From: Deltaproteobacteria bacterium
Lineage (GTDB): Bacteria > Desulfobacterota > Binatia > UBA9968
Assembly (NCBI GenBank): GCA_016183145.1
Contig: JACPFE010000377.1
Coordinates: 4,874 to 15,161, forward strand
Direction of reading: 5' to 3'
DNA: 10,288 bases
Shown: in pieces, positions 1-8,381 of the stretch
Numbering within the stretch: position 1 is the first letter of the stretch
How the letters are laid out: every line of letters begins with the position of its first letter
The notes under the pieces: generated by a model
What the model saw: only the letters and a program-made list of their open reading frames with translations
What the model was told of the DNA's origin: nothing
Databases searched by the model: none
Translations under genes and position numbers: made by a program

Positions 1-37
1 TCGGAGGGTTCCGCCCTACGAAGCGCGTGGACAGGTG

Positions 38-57
38 CCACGGCCGTAAGGCCATGG
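38..57. repeat. Short inverted repeat (8-bp arms, one mismatch, GTAA loop)
   Basis: The arms CCACGGCC and GGCCATGG surround a GTAA loop, with one mismatched pair. It lies about 45 bp beyond the stop of the minus-strand orphan gene at 102-383, so it could be a weak transcript-end hairpin. No T-run follows on either strand, so I do not call it a terminator. The rest of 1-101 shows only another very small dyad near 5-17 (AGGG/CCCT) and no gene. Confidence 0.35.
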
Positions 58-101
58 GGCTCCACTGAGATTTTGCCCGCTCAAGGCAAATGAGACAAGG
101 G

Positions 102-383
102 TCAGTGCGGCCTTTTTATCTCGATCGACCAGGCGCCACGGTCGTCGAAGACCGCATCCTTGAAAAGCGTATCGTAAAAAACTTCGATCATTTTTCTGTT
201 GCCGCGGATTTTTGCCACGCTCAAGGATTTCCAGATGTCCTGCCAGGGTATCAGCTTCATGTCCTCGAAATCCGCTCTGAGGCGCGCCAGGTCGGGAGGC
301 CCGATGGATCGATTGTAAGCGTCGGCGACTTTTGGGTCGTTGGTTTTGGCGGGTTGGGTGTCTTTACTCGATGATTGCGTCAT
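102..383 (-). CDS. Hypothetical 93-residue protein (orphan)
   Basis: I do not recognise this protein. It begins at ATG (381-383), and the mRNA carries a clear GGAGG (390-394) six bases upstream. That site is the main reason to believe this frame over the overlapping plus-strand frame at 90-374. The N-terminal 20 residues are polar (S, K, T, D and Q rich) and look disordered. The remainder is mixed, soluble and charged, with several aromatic residues (PWQDIWKSL, EVFYDTLF, AWSIEI), and looks like a small folded domain. There is no signal peptide, membrane segment or cysteine motif. It stands alone, facing away from the tRNA-Ser and SRP RNA block, so context gives no function. It could be a lineage-specific small protein or the remnant of a longer gene. 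Confidence 0.6.
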   Translation of the reverse strand: MTQSSSKDTQPAKTNDPKVADAYNRSIGPPDLARLRADFEDMKLIPWQDIWKSLSVAKIRGNRKMIEVFYDTLFKDAVFDDRGAWSIEIKRPH

Positions 384-750
384 GGGAGTCCTCCGTGCGA
401 TTCAGCGACAAAAGTATGAATAAGCGCCGCTGGTTTCGAAACACCGCGATTTTTGTCTTGCTCGATTGCCGAACGTCCAGGGCTCCCTCTGAACGACGGA
501 TCGAGTTCAATAATCGGCGCGACCATATCAGCGTATAAAGGCGCCGTCAATAGCCCGGGTTCCCCTTTTCGAGCTTAAAAAGAATCGCCCGAAATAGGCA
601 AACAGGTCGGTGAATCACTTCGGTATCCAAAACAGCATTGCGGTCATTCCGACCATCCAAATCGAAGCGTCGTTTGTAGAAATATCCGAAACTCTGTGGT
701 AGTTTCGAATCACCTGAAATTTCAAATATCGCGGAGTCATTTGCTTGTAG
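384..750. other. Gene-free stretch between the orphan gene and tRNA-Ser
   Basis: About 365 bp contain no open frame that I can support. Frames reading through it lack good ribosome sites, and those near its right end run into the tRNA. The left part must hold the orphan's leader (Shine-Dalgarno at 390-394), and the right part presumably holds the tRNA-Ser promoter. I could not pick a convincing -35/-10 pair. The one clear structure is the dyad at 687-707, listed separately. Base composition is somewhat more AT-rich than in the genes. Confidence 0.5.
687..707. repeat. Perfect 7-bp dyad upstream of tRNA-Ser
   Basis: CGAAACT (687-693) and AGTTTCG (701-707) are perfect reverse complements around a 7-nt loop. 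It lies 44 bp before the mature tRNA 5' end. It could be an operator-like dyad, a hairpin in a longer tRNA precursor, or chance. Confidence 0.4.
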
Positions 751-843
<93 letters not shown>

Positions 844-849
844 CGAGAA

Positions 850-917
850 AGTGCTGAGTAACGAGTGCTGAGTGCTGAGCCGGGGAGGGAACTCATTACT
901 CAGGACTCAGTACTGAA
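850..917. repeat. Imperfect inverted repeat of CTGAGT-type units between tRNA-Ser and SRP RNA
   Basis: The left arm (about 850-880) has three close copies of a GTGCTGAGT-like unit. The right arm (about 890-916) is an approximate reverse complement (ACTCATTACTCAGGACTCAG, then TACTGAAG). Together they can fold into a long imperfect hairpin around CCGGGGAGGGA. The layout of short direct units inside an inverted pair matches other spacers in this window and suggests a spacer-colonising repeat. It has no T-tract and is not a standard terminator. Confidence 0.6.
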
Positions 918-926
918 GCGAAGCGC

Positions 927-1064
927 TGGGATGTCGATTGCTGATAGTCAGGTCCCGTGCAAGGCGGAACCGTGAACCCCGTCAGGTCCGGAAGGAAGCA
1001 GCGGTAACGGATCATCCCCTGTGCCACGGGGCAACCTGGCTGTCAGCAATGGGCACCCCGTTTT
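927..1064 (+). ncRNA. ffs: Signal recognition particle RNA, bacterial small (4.5S) type
   Basis: This RNA binds the SRP54 homologue Ffh to target nascent membrane and secreted proteins to the translocon. The conserved apical domain is unmistakable: GTCAGGTCCGGAAGGAAGCA with a GGAA tetraloop, then GCGGTAACGG (981-1010). The flanks close into a long helix: 939-953 (TGCTGATAGTCAGGT) pairs with 1034-1048 (ACCTGGCTGTCAGCA). The helix continues outward with mismatches at 931/1056 and 936/1051, to about 928-1059. A TTTT run at 1061-1064 follows the stem and may mark the 3' end. No Alu domain is visible, so this is the short Gram-negative form. The exact ends are estimated from pairing. Its position just before dnaX is common in bacteria. 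Confidence 0.93.
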
Positions 1065-1068
1065 AGAA

Positions 1069-1135
1069 AGGTCGAGGATCGAGAATAGAGGATCGAGGAT
1101 CGCATCGCTATCTTCCATCCTCCATCTTCGATCCG
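1069..1135. repeat. Inverted repeat of GGATCGAGG / CCTCCATC units before dnaX
   Basis: The left arm (about 1069-1101) carries GAGGATCGAG repeated with small changes. The right arm (about 1105-1133) reads CTATCTTCCATCCTCCATCT and then TCGATCC, an approximate reverse complement. The same family recurs at 3289-3372 before recR, and the word CTATCTTCCATC is identical at 1108-1119 and 3356-3367. The right arm ends only about 14 bp before the dnaX start, so the dnaX leader is largely repeat sequence. Confidence 0.65.
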
Positions 1136-1147
1136 CGGCTGAGATTT

Positions 1148-2941
1148 ATGAGTTACCTGGTTCTAGCGCGTAAATGGCGCCCGCAGAGTTTTGAAGACAT
1201 TGCCGGGCAGGGCCACATCACGCGGACTTTACAGAATGCGATTCGAACCAAGCGCATCGCTCACGCCTATCTTTTCACCGGGGTGCGCGGCGTCGGCAAG
1301 ACCACAGCGGCGCGCATCGTCGCCAAAGCCTTGAATTGCGAAAAGGGCCCGACGCCGACTCCGTGCAACGAGTGCAGCCATTGCCAGGAGATTACCAACG
1401 GGAGTTCCATCGACGTGCTCGAAATCGACGGCGCTTCGAACCGCGGCATCGACGAGATCCGCCAGATCATCGAACACGTGCGCTACCAACCGGCCAAGTG
1501 CCGGTTCAAAATCTACATCATCGATGAAGTGCACCAGGTGACCAAGGACGCCTTCAATGCGCTTTTGAAAACATTGGAAGAGCCGCCGCCTTCGGTCAAG
1601 TTCATTCTGGCGACCACCGAGCCCCATCGCCTGCCGGAAACGATCCTGTCGCGCTGCCAGCGCTTCGATTTCCGGCGCATCGCGCTACGCGAGATCGTGC
1701 AGCGGCTCGACGATATTGCCAAGAAAGAAGGACTTAAAATCACTCCCGGAGCGCTGGTCCTGCTCGCGCGCGAGGCCGACGGCAGCATGCGCGACGCCCA
1801 GTCGTTGTTGGAGCAGGTGTTGGCGTGCGCCGCTCCTGGGAATGAAACCAGCGGCGCGCCGGCGGTCGATGAGTCTCTGTTGCAGGATCTCCTGGGGCTC
1901 GCCCAGCGTCAGCTCCTCTACGATCTTTCTGCCGGGGTGTTTCGAGGCGACGCGAAACGGTGCGTTGAAATCATCGCGGAGGCGGCCGCTCAAGGACGTG
2001 ATCTCGGCCGGTTGTCGCGGGATTTGGTCGAACATTTTCGCAATTTTATGGTGGCGCGCTTGAGCGCGGAAAAAGCGGCGGCCACCGCATCCCTGCTCGA
2101 TCTTCCGGACCAGGAGATCGCGGATTTGGTCGCTCAGGCGCAAGAACTTTCCCTGGAAACTCTGCTCGACTATTTCGATTTCATGGCATCCGGGGACGAG
2201 GAGGTCGCGCGCTCGGCCAATCCTCGCTTCGCGCTGGAAACAGCGCTGATCCGGCTAGCCACGTTGCCCAAGACTTTGCCGGTATCCGAACTGCTCGAAA
2301 GGCTGGAAAAATTAGAGGGACGCTTTTCCGGGACGGCGAGACCGGCGGCGACGAGGCCGAAGGAAACGGCCGCTCCGGTTCAGCCGGCCGCCGCGCCGTC
2401 TGCCAAATTCGAAGCTGGGATTAGCGGCGACCCCTCGACTCAGGCCCCGGCCATGGCCGGGGGCCACGCGCTCGGGATTCCGCCTGAAAATCGAGGGCCT
2501 GTCCTGAGCAAGCGAAGCGAGTCGAAGGGGGTCGAAAGTGGTGCCTCGGGCTTGCCCGGGGGGCTCCATAACGATGGGGCATGGCAGGGTTTCGTTGCCT
2601 TCGTCGGCAGGGAGAAGAAATTTCTCGCTTCGCATCTCCTGCCCTGCACGGTGCTCGAGCTCGCCCCCGGCCAGTTGAAAATCGGCGTCACTGAGCGGCA
2701 TCACATGAATTACCTCCTCGACGCGGACAATTTTTCCGCGCTGAAGAGCTTGGCTAAACAATTCTTTTCCCCCGACATGTCGCTTACTCTGACGCCGTTG
2801 GCGGTCGATGCCGAGGCGAAGACCGGCGATATCGCGCGGGGCGCGCCAGCTAGCCAGGGCGAGGAGCGGAGCGAAATGGTCAAGGAAGCGCTGCGCATCT
2901 TCGGCGGGTCGGTCAGAAGCGAGCGCAAAGAAAGCGTGTAG
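1148..2941 (+). CDS. dnaX: DNA polymerase III subunit gamma/tau (clamp loader)
   Basis: DnaX is the ATPase motor of the clamp loader that places the beta clamp on primed DNA and organises the replisome. The N-terminus MSYLVLARKWRPQSFEDIAG is the canonical family start and fixes the ATG at 1148, although the upstream Shine-Dalgarno is weak. The Walker A loop GVRGVGKTT is at residues 45-53. The zinc cysteines are C64, C73, C76 and C79, the Walker B-like IIDEVH is at 124-129, and the SRC arginine-finger motif is at 168-170. A P/A-rich linker at about 390-475 leads to a C-terminal domain at about 478-565, consistent with a full tau form of 597 residues. The linker contains coding sequence from an interspersed repeat (see 2431-2540). 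I see no long A-run like the E. coli frameshift site, so a separate gamma form is not supported. ybaB follows after 12 nt. Confidence 0.97.
   Translation: MSYLVLARKWRPQSFEDIAGQGHITRTLQNAIRTKRIAHAYLFTGVRGVGKTTAARIVAKALNCEKGPTPTPCNECSHCQEITNGSSIDVLEIDGASNRGIDEIRQIIEHVRYQPAKCRFKIYIIDEVHQVTKDAFNALLKTLEEPPPSVKFILATTEPHRLPETILSRCQRFDFRRIALREIVQRLDDIAKKEGLKITPGALVLLAREADGSMRDAQSLLEQVLACAAPGNETSGAPAVDESLLQDLLGLAQRQLLYDLSAGVFRGDAKRCVEIIAEAAAQGRDLGRLSRDLVEHFRNFMVARLSAEKAAATASLLDLPDQEIADLVAQAQELSLETLLDYFDFMASGDEEVARSANPRFALETALIRLATLPKTLPVSELLERLEKLEGRFSGTARPAATRPKETAAPVQPAAAPSAKFEAGISGDPSTQAPAMAGGHALGIPPENRGPVLSKRSESKGVESGASGLPGGLHNDGAWQGFVAFVGREKKFLASHLLPCTVLELAPGQLKIGVTERHHMNYLLDADNFSALKSLAKQFFSPDMSLTLTPLAVDAEAKTGDIARGAPASQGEERSEMVKEALRIFGGSVRSERKESV
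2431..2540. repeat. Interspersed repeat inside the dnaX linker
   Basis: Positions 2500-2540 begin TGTCCTGAGC and continue with GTCGAAGGGGGTCGAAA after an 11-nt expansion (AAGCGAAGCGA). This matches the intergenic copies at about 4060-4081 and 4163-4193. A partial reverse copy, CCCCTCGACTCAGG, lies at 2431-2444, so the unit is an inverted pair. Between the arms is a perfect 18-bp palindrome centred on CCATGG (2445-2462). In the dnaX frame, 2500-2540 encodes residues 451-465 (VLSKRSESKGVESG and neighbours), with no stop codon. The insertion sits in the flexible linker between the ATPase core and the C-terminal domain. Confidence 0.7.
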
Positions 2942-2953
2942 GGGGGAGGCGCT

Positions 2954-3280
2954 ATGGCGAAGGGCATCGGCGGAATGGGAAATCTATTAAAGCAAGCCCA
3001 GGAAATGCAGGCGCGGATCTCCAAGATTCAGGAAGAGCTGGGCCAAAAGACGGTCGAAGGCTCGGCCGGCGGCGGCATGGTTCAGGTCACGGTCAATGGG
3101 CACTTAAATCTCACGGCGGTAAAAATCGAACCGGCGGCAATCAATGGCGAAGAAAAAGACATGCTCGAAGATCTGATCCTCGCCGCGGTGAACGACGGCA
3201 TGCGCAAGGCGCGAGACATGGTGTCCGCCGAAATGAGCAAGATCACCGGCGGATTCAAGATTCCAGGGCTGATGCCGTAG
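2954..3280 (+). CDS. ybaB: YbaB/EbfC family nucleoid-associated protein
   Basis: This is a 108-residue DNA-binding protein of the YbaB/EbfC family, which forms a tweezer-like dimer on the nucleoid. The N-terminal glycine- and methionine-rich segment MAKGIGGMGNLLKQAQEMQ leads into an amphipathic helix (about 10-33). A beta region follows (VEGSAGGGMVQVTVNGHLNL, then TAVKIEP), then a helix containing LEDLILAAVNDGMRKARDMV. The C-terminal tail GGFKIPGLMP is typical of the family. The ATG at 2954 is preceded by a strong GGGGGGAGG site. It lies 12 nt after the dnaX stop and about 100 nt before recR, the classic dnaX-ybaB-recR arrangement, and is probably cotranscribed with dnaX. Confidence 0.96.
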   Translation: MAKGIGGMGNLLKQAQEMQARISKIQEELGQKTVEGSAGGGMVQVTVNGHLNLTAVKIEPAAINGEEKDMLEDLILAAVNDGMRKARDMVSAEMSKITGGFKIPGLMP

Positions 3281-3288
3281 GGGGAAAT

Positions 3289-3372
3289 CGTCGAGAATTG
3301 AGGATGGAGGGTAGATGATCGCGTTAGGAGAACGGGAATCGCCATCCTCAATCTTCTATCTTCCATCATCGA
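3289..3372. repeat. Inverted repeat of GAGGATGG units before recR
   Basis: The left arm (about 3289-3319) contains GAATTGAGGATGGAGGGTAG. The right arm (about 3340-3370) reads CCATCCTCAATC followed by TTCTATCTTCCATCATCGAG. AATTGAGGATGG at the left matches the reverse complement of the right arm at 11 of 12 positions. It is the same family as 1069-1135, sharing CTATCTTCCATC, and fills almost the whole ybaB-recR gap, ending about 8 bp before the recR ATG. Confidence 0.65.
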
Positions 3373-3379
3373 GTTTGTT

Positions 3380-3997
3380 ATGACCTACCCCGCGCCGCTG
3401 GCCCGTTTGATTCAAGAGTTGTCGAAGCTTCCCGGCATCGGGGAGAAGAGCGCGGCGCGCTTGGCGTTTCACCTGTTGAAGGGCAACCTGGACGACGTCG
3501 CGAGTCTGGCCGACAGCATCGGGAAATTGCGCGAGCAGATAGGCTTGTGCCCCCAGTGCTTCGGTTTCAGCGAACTTGTTGCCCAGAACGGCGACCCCCC
3601 GCTCTGTTCCGTGTGCCGCAATCTCCAACGGGAACAAGACAAGATCTGTGTCGTCGAAGAGCCCGGCGACTTGATCGCGGTGGAGAAATCCCAGGAGTTC
3701 AAAGGCCTGTACCATGTTCTCCACGGAACGATCTCACCGCTCGACGGCATCGGCCCCGACGCGCTGCGGATCAAAGAGCTGCTCGAGCGACTGCGCCACG
3801 GCTCCATTCGCGAAGTGATCGTCGCCACCAACCCGACGATGGACGGCGAGGCGACGGCGTTGTATCTATCGAAAGTGATCAAACCTCTGGGCGTTGTGGT
3901 GACCCGAATCGCGCGCGGGATGCCGATGGGGGGGGATCTTGAATACATCGACGTGGTCACGCTCGGCAAGGCTCTGGAAGGCCGAAGAGAAATCTAA
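3380..3997 (+). CDS. recR: Recombination mediator protein RecR
   Basis: RecR acts with RecO (and RecF) to load RecA on gapped single-stranded DNA coated with SSB. At 205 residues it is of normal length. The N-terminal helix-hairpin-helix is LPGIGEKSAARLAFHLL (17-33). The zinc finger is C57-P-Q-C60 with C76-S-V-C79. The Toprim domain starts at DKICVVEEPGDL (87-98, acidic E93), and ATNPTMDGEATA (149-160) and the conserved RIARGMPMGGDLEYID follow. The Met-Gly-Gly-Asp part of that motif is encoded across a run of eight G residues (3928-3935), a possible slippage spot, but the frame is intact. The ATG at 3380 fits the family N-terminus. No strong Shine-Dalgarno is visible because the leader is repeat sequence. 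Confidence 0.97.
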   Translation: MTYPAPLARLIQELSKLPGIGEKSAARLAFHLLKGNLDDVASLADSIGKLREQIGLCPQCFGFSELVAQNGDPPLCSVCRNLQREQDKICVVEEPGDLIAVEKSQEFKGLYHVLHGTISPLDGIGPDALRIKELLERLRHGSIREVIVATNPTMDGEATALYLSKVIKPLGVVVTRIARGMPMGGDLEYIDVVTLGKALEGRREI

Positions 3998-4051
3998 CCA
4001 AAGGTATTTGAAATTCGGAAACGAAGAAGAGATCGGAAAAACCATGTCTCC

Positions 4052-4230
4052 CGCAAAGCATGTCCTGAGCGAAGTCGAAGGGACGCAAAGACGCGAAGTG
4101 ACGGGCCGAGGTCCGTCATCCCGAGCAAACGCGAGGGATCTGAGAAAGATTTCTCCCGGAGCTTGTCCTGAGCGTAGTCGAAGGGGTCGAAATGACACCG
4201 AGTGTCACTTTGCGCCTTTGCGCCTTGGCG
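4052..4230. repeat. Nested composite repeat island between recR and the lipoprotein gene
   Basis: Several repeat families are layered here. TGTCCTGAGCG(A)AGTCGAAGGG occurs at about 4060-4081 and again at 4163-4183 with one change (GTAGTCGAAGGGG), in the same orientation. GCAAAGACGCGAAGTGAC (4085-4102) and GTCACTTTGCGCCTTTGC (4204-4221) form an 18-nt inverted pair with only two or three mismatches. Inside that pair, GTCATCCCGAGC at about 4116 and CGAAATGAC at about 4195 form another outward pair (GTCAT/ATGAC). The 298-bp gap 3998-4295 holds no supported gene. Apart from the ribosome site near 4284 it is mostly repeat. Confidence 0.7.
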
Positions 4231-4295
4231 AGATAAATTTCCTGGAGTCGTTCTGTGCAACATTTCCAAGGTAAGTATCGCCTAAGGCAGAGCTT

Positions 4296-4589
4296 ATGCG
4301 TTGGTCGATCGCCGCGTTCGTTGTTTCACTGATGCTTTCCGGTTGTTTGTACATGGGGCGGGATTTCGTCACGACCCCGGTGCGAAGCATCGAGAACAAC
4401 GTGACGACGCAAAGAGAAATTTTCAGCTACTTCGGCGAGCCGATTCGCAGGGGGCTGGAAAACGGCTACGAGACTTGGACCTATTCCTATCAGTATTACG
4501 AACTCGCCCAGCTCCGTGATTCTAAGGAGCTTTACGTGGTTTTCAACAAAGACAATACCGTAAGAAGCTATTCGTTTACCGCCAAATAA
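4296..4589 (+). CDS. Small lipoprotein, BamE/SmpA-like
   Basis: This 97-residue protein has a lipoprotein signal peptide: MRWSIAAFVVSLMLSGC, with lipobox L14-S-G-C17 and Cys17 as the predicted lipidated residue. The mature part (FSYFGEPIRRGLENGYETWTY, then ELYVVFNKDNTVRSYSF) resembles the BamE/SmpA/OmlA fold, in which a 'G-P' turn follows a helix and a 'W-Y' strand is followed by a 'FN-x-x-G/T-x-V' strand. BamE is an accessory lipoprotein of the outer-membrane beta-barrel assembly machine. This copy is too divergent for me to call it BamE itself; it could be a general SmpA-fold lipoprotein. AAGG at 4284-4287, eight bases before ATG, supports the start. The gene converges on phoR-arsC with a 33-bp gap. 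A lipoprotein of this fold suggests a diderm cell. Confidence 0.8.
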   Translation: MRWSIAAFVVSLMLSGCLYMGRDFVTTPVRSIENNVTTQREIFSYFGEPIRRGLENGYETWTYSYQYYELAQLRDSKELYVVFNKDNTVRSYSFTAK

Positions 4590-4610
4590 AAACTGCGCGC
4601 CTCACCGCAG
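4584..4610 (-). terminator. Putative Rho-independent terminator for the pst-pho-arsC operon
   Basis: Read on the minus strand, CTGCG (4610-4606) and CGCAG (4597-4593) form a 5-bp GC-rich stem around an 8-nt loop. TTTTTATTT follows immediately (4592-4584). It lies 12 nt past the stop of phoR-arsC, the expected place. The stem is short and the T-tract overlaps the last codons of the convergent lipoprotein gene. No matching T-run exists on the plus side. Confidence 0.5.
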
Positions 4611-4622
4611 AACGATTTCCCG

Positions 4623-6852
<2,230 letters not shown>

Positions 6853-6872
<20 letters not shown>

Positions 6873-7563
6873 CGAATTTGTACCCGACGCCGCGCACCGT
6901 GAGTATCCATTTCGGCTTGCGGTCGTCTTTCTCGATCGCTTTACGCAGCCGGCGGACATGAACGTCGACGGTTCTCGGCGTCACGAAGGTTTCGCCGCCC
7001 CAGACCCGGTCGAGAAGCTGATCGCGGGTCAGCACACGGTTAGGGTTTTGCACCAGAAATCGCAAGAGGTCAAACTCCTTCAACGTGAGACGCACGGTCT
7101 TGTCGGCAATCAGAACCTCGTAGGTTGCAAAATCGATCCTTAGCGGCCCGTTGTGATAGCTTTCCTTGCCTTCCGCCGTCGTCCGCAGCTCGGCGCGGCG
7201 CAGGATGGCCTTGACCCGCGCGACCAACTCGCGCGGGCTGAAGGGCTTGGTGAGGTAATCGTCGGCGCCGGTCTCAAGCCCCAGGACTTTATCCGCTTCG
7301 CCCGCCTTGGCGGTGAGCATGAGAATAGGCAATGTCGCGGTGTCCGGTTTGCTCCGCAGGATTCTGCAAATCTCCTGACCCGAAAGTCCGGGCAGCATCA
7401 GATCGAGAACGACCAGATTCGGCTGCTCGCGCTGAATCAGCTTGAGCGCGTTTTCGCCGTCCTCGGCTTCCAATACCTTATAGCGCTCCTGCGCCAGGTG
7501 ATACTGAACGAGCTTGCGAATGTCGGGCTCGTCTTCGACAACCAAGATTTTCTTCGCGGGCAT
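6853..7563 (-). CDS. phoB: Phosphate regulon response regulator PhoB
   Basis: This is an OmpR/PhoB-family transcription factor of 236 residues, phosphorylated by the adjacent PhoR. The receiver domain (about 4-122) has the acidic pair E10/D11, phospho-acceptor D54 in VVLDLMLPG, T84, and K106 in YLTKPF. A winged-helix DNA-binding domain (about 138-233) contains LTLKEFDLLRFLVQNPNRVLTRDQLLDRVWG and ends VRRLRKAIEKDDRKPKWILTVRGVGYKFDE. I chose ATG 7561-7563 (MPAKKILVVEDEPD). An upstream TTG at 7608 would add 15 residues unlike the family, drawn from repeat sequence. No good Shine-Dalgarno precedes the ATG, which may mean low or coupled translation. The gene lies 92 nt after phoU and overlaps the start of phoR-arsC. 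Confidence 0.95.
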
Positions 7564-7581
7564 GGATGAATGGTAGTTCAA

Positions 7582-7647
7582 ATCGTTCCAAACGATCAAA
7601 CTGTTCAAAACGTCTTGAGCTTTTTGAACGCTTTGAACTGCTTGAAC
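7582..7647. repeat. GTTCAA-type repeat cluster in the phoU-phoB gap
   Basis: The 92-bp gap is mostly variants of GTTCAA/TTGAAC. GTTCAAAA (7603-7610) and TTTTGAAC (7622-7629) form a perfect 8-bp inverted repeat with an 11-nt loop. ATCGTT/AACGAT (7582-7596) is a second small dyad. The 24-nt segment 7624-7647, read on the minus strand, matches 8388-8411 read on the plus strand at 23 of 24 positions. No T-run follows, so I read it as a repeat or RNA-processing element and not as a terminator. Confidence 0.65.
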
Positions 7648-7655
7648 CTCATCTG

Positions 7656-8342
7656 CTAGACCGACGGCGGCAGATCTTTCATATGGCGGATACTTTTCCC
7701 CTTGACCATGAAAACCACCATTTCGGCGATGTTGGTCGCATGGTCGGCGATGCGCTCGAGGTATTTGGAGATCGAGGCGAGTTTCATCGCGCGATTGATC
7801 GTCAGCGGATCGCCGATCATGTAAGTGATGACCTCGCGGAAAATCTGACTGTTGAGCTGGTCAACCTCCTCGTCGTCTTTGCAGACTTTAAGGGCCAGTC
7901 CGGTGTCTTCGCGCACGAAAGCGTCGAGGCTCTCCCGGATCATTCGTTCGGCGACGCGTGCCATGCGCGGGATGTCGATATAGGGTTTGAGTTGCGGTTC
8001 CTGGTTCAGCTCCAGGGCGCGCTCGCAAATATTGACCGCCATGTCGCCGGCGCGTTCGAGGTCGGTGGTGATCTTGAGGCCGGTGGTGATGAAGCGCAAA
8101 TCGCGCCCGGCCGGCTGATGCAGCGCCAGCAGTCGAATGCACAGATCGTCGATGTCGACGTCGAGGCGGTTCACTTCATGGTCCCGTTCGATGATGATCT
8201 CGGCCAGTTGCGATTCGCGGTCCACCAACGATTTAACCGCCTTCTGGATCTGATCCTCGACGAGGCCGCCCATGTAAAGGATGTCCTCGCGCAGTTTGCG
8301 CAAATCCTCTTCGTACTTTTTGTCGGTATGTACGGTCGGCAT
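7656..8342 (-). CDS. phoU: Phosphate signalling/transport regulator PhoU
   Basis: PhoU couples the Pst transporter to PhoR and keeps the pho response off when phosphate is plentiful. The 228 residues form two similar three-helix repeats. The metal-binding E-x-x-x-D motifs are DLERAGDMAVN (E96, D100) in the first half and YLERIADHATN (E196, D200) in the second. QPAGRDLRFI (76-85) and GDPLTINRAMKLASISKYLERI (178-197) are typical family segments. The ATG at 8342 has a strong GGAGGA about five bases upstream. It lies between pstB (73-nt gap) and phoB (92-nt gap), in the same direction. Both gaps contain copies of one GTTCAA-type repeat. Confidence 0.97.
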   Translation of the reverse strand: MPTVHTDKKYEEDLRKLREDILYMGGLVEDQIQKAVKSLVDRESQLAEIIIERDHEVNRLDVDIDDLCIRLLALHQPAGRDLRFITTGLKITTDLERAGDMAVNICERALELNQEPQLKPYIDIPRMARVAERMIRESLDAFVREDTGLALKVCKDDEEVDQLNSQIFREVITYMIGDPLTINRAMKLASISKYLERIADHATNIAEMVVFMVKGKSIRHMKDLPPSV

Positions 8343-8381
8343 CTCTTCCTCCGTGGGTCAACCCGAACGGCAACGCAGGTT

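Noticed and set aside
90..374. Plus-strand 94-residue frame opposite the orphan gene
   Set aside because: It lacks a clear ribosome site, while the minus-strand frame has GGAGG six bases from ATG. Treated as a shadow.
2296..2320. Programmed frameshift site in dnaX (GGAAAAATTAG)
   Set aside because: Only five A residues, and no proper X-XXY-YYZ heptamer in the reading frame.
6873..6959. 29-residue N-terminal extension of PhoR-ArsC
   Set aside because: It lies wholly inside phoB and reads as basic, serine-rich nonsense. The ATG at 6872 gives a normal membrane-protein start.
7564..7608. Longer PhoB starting at a TTG codon
   Set aside because: The extra 15 residues come from the GTTCAA repeat cluster and do not resemble the family N-terminus.
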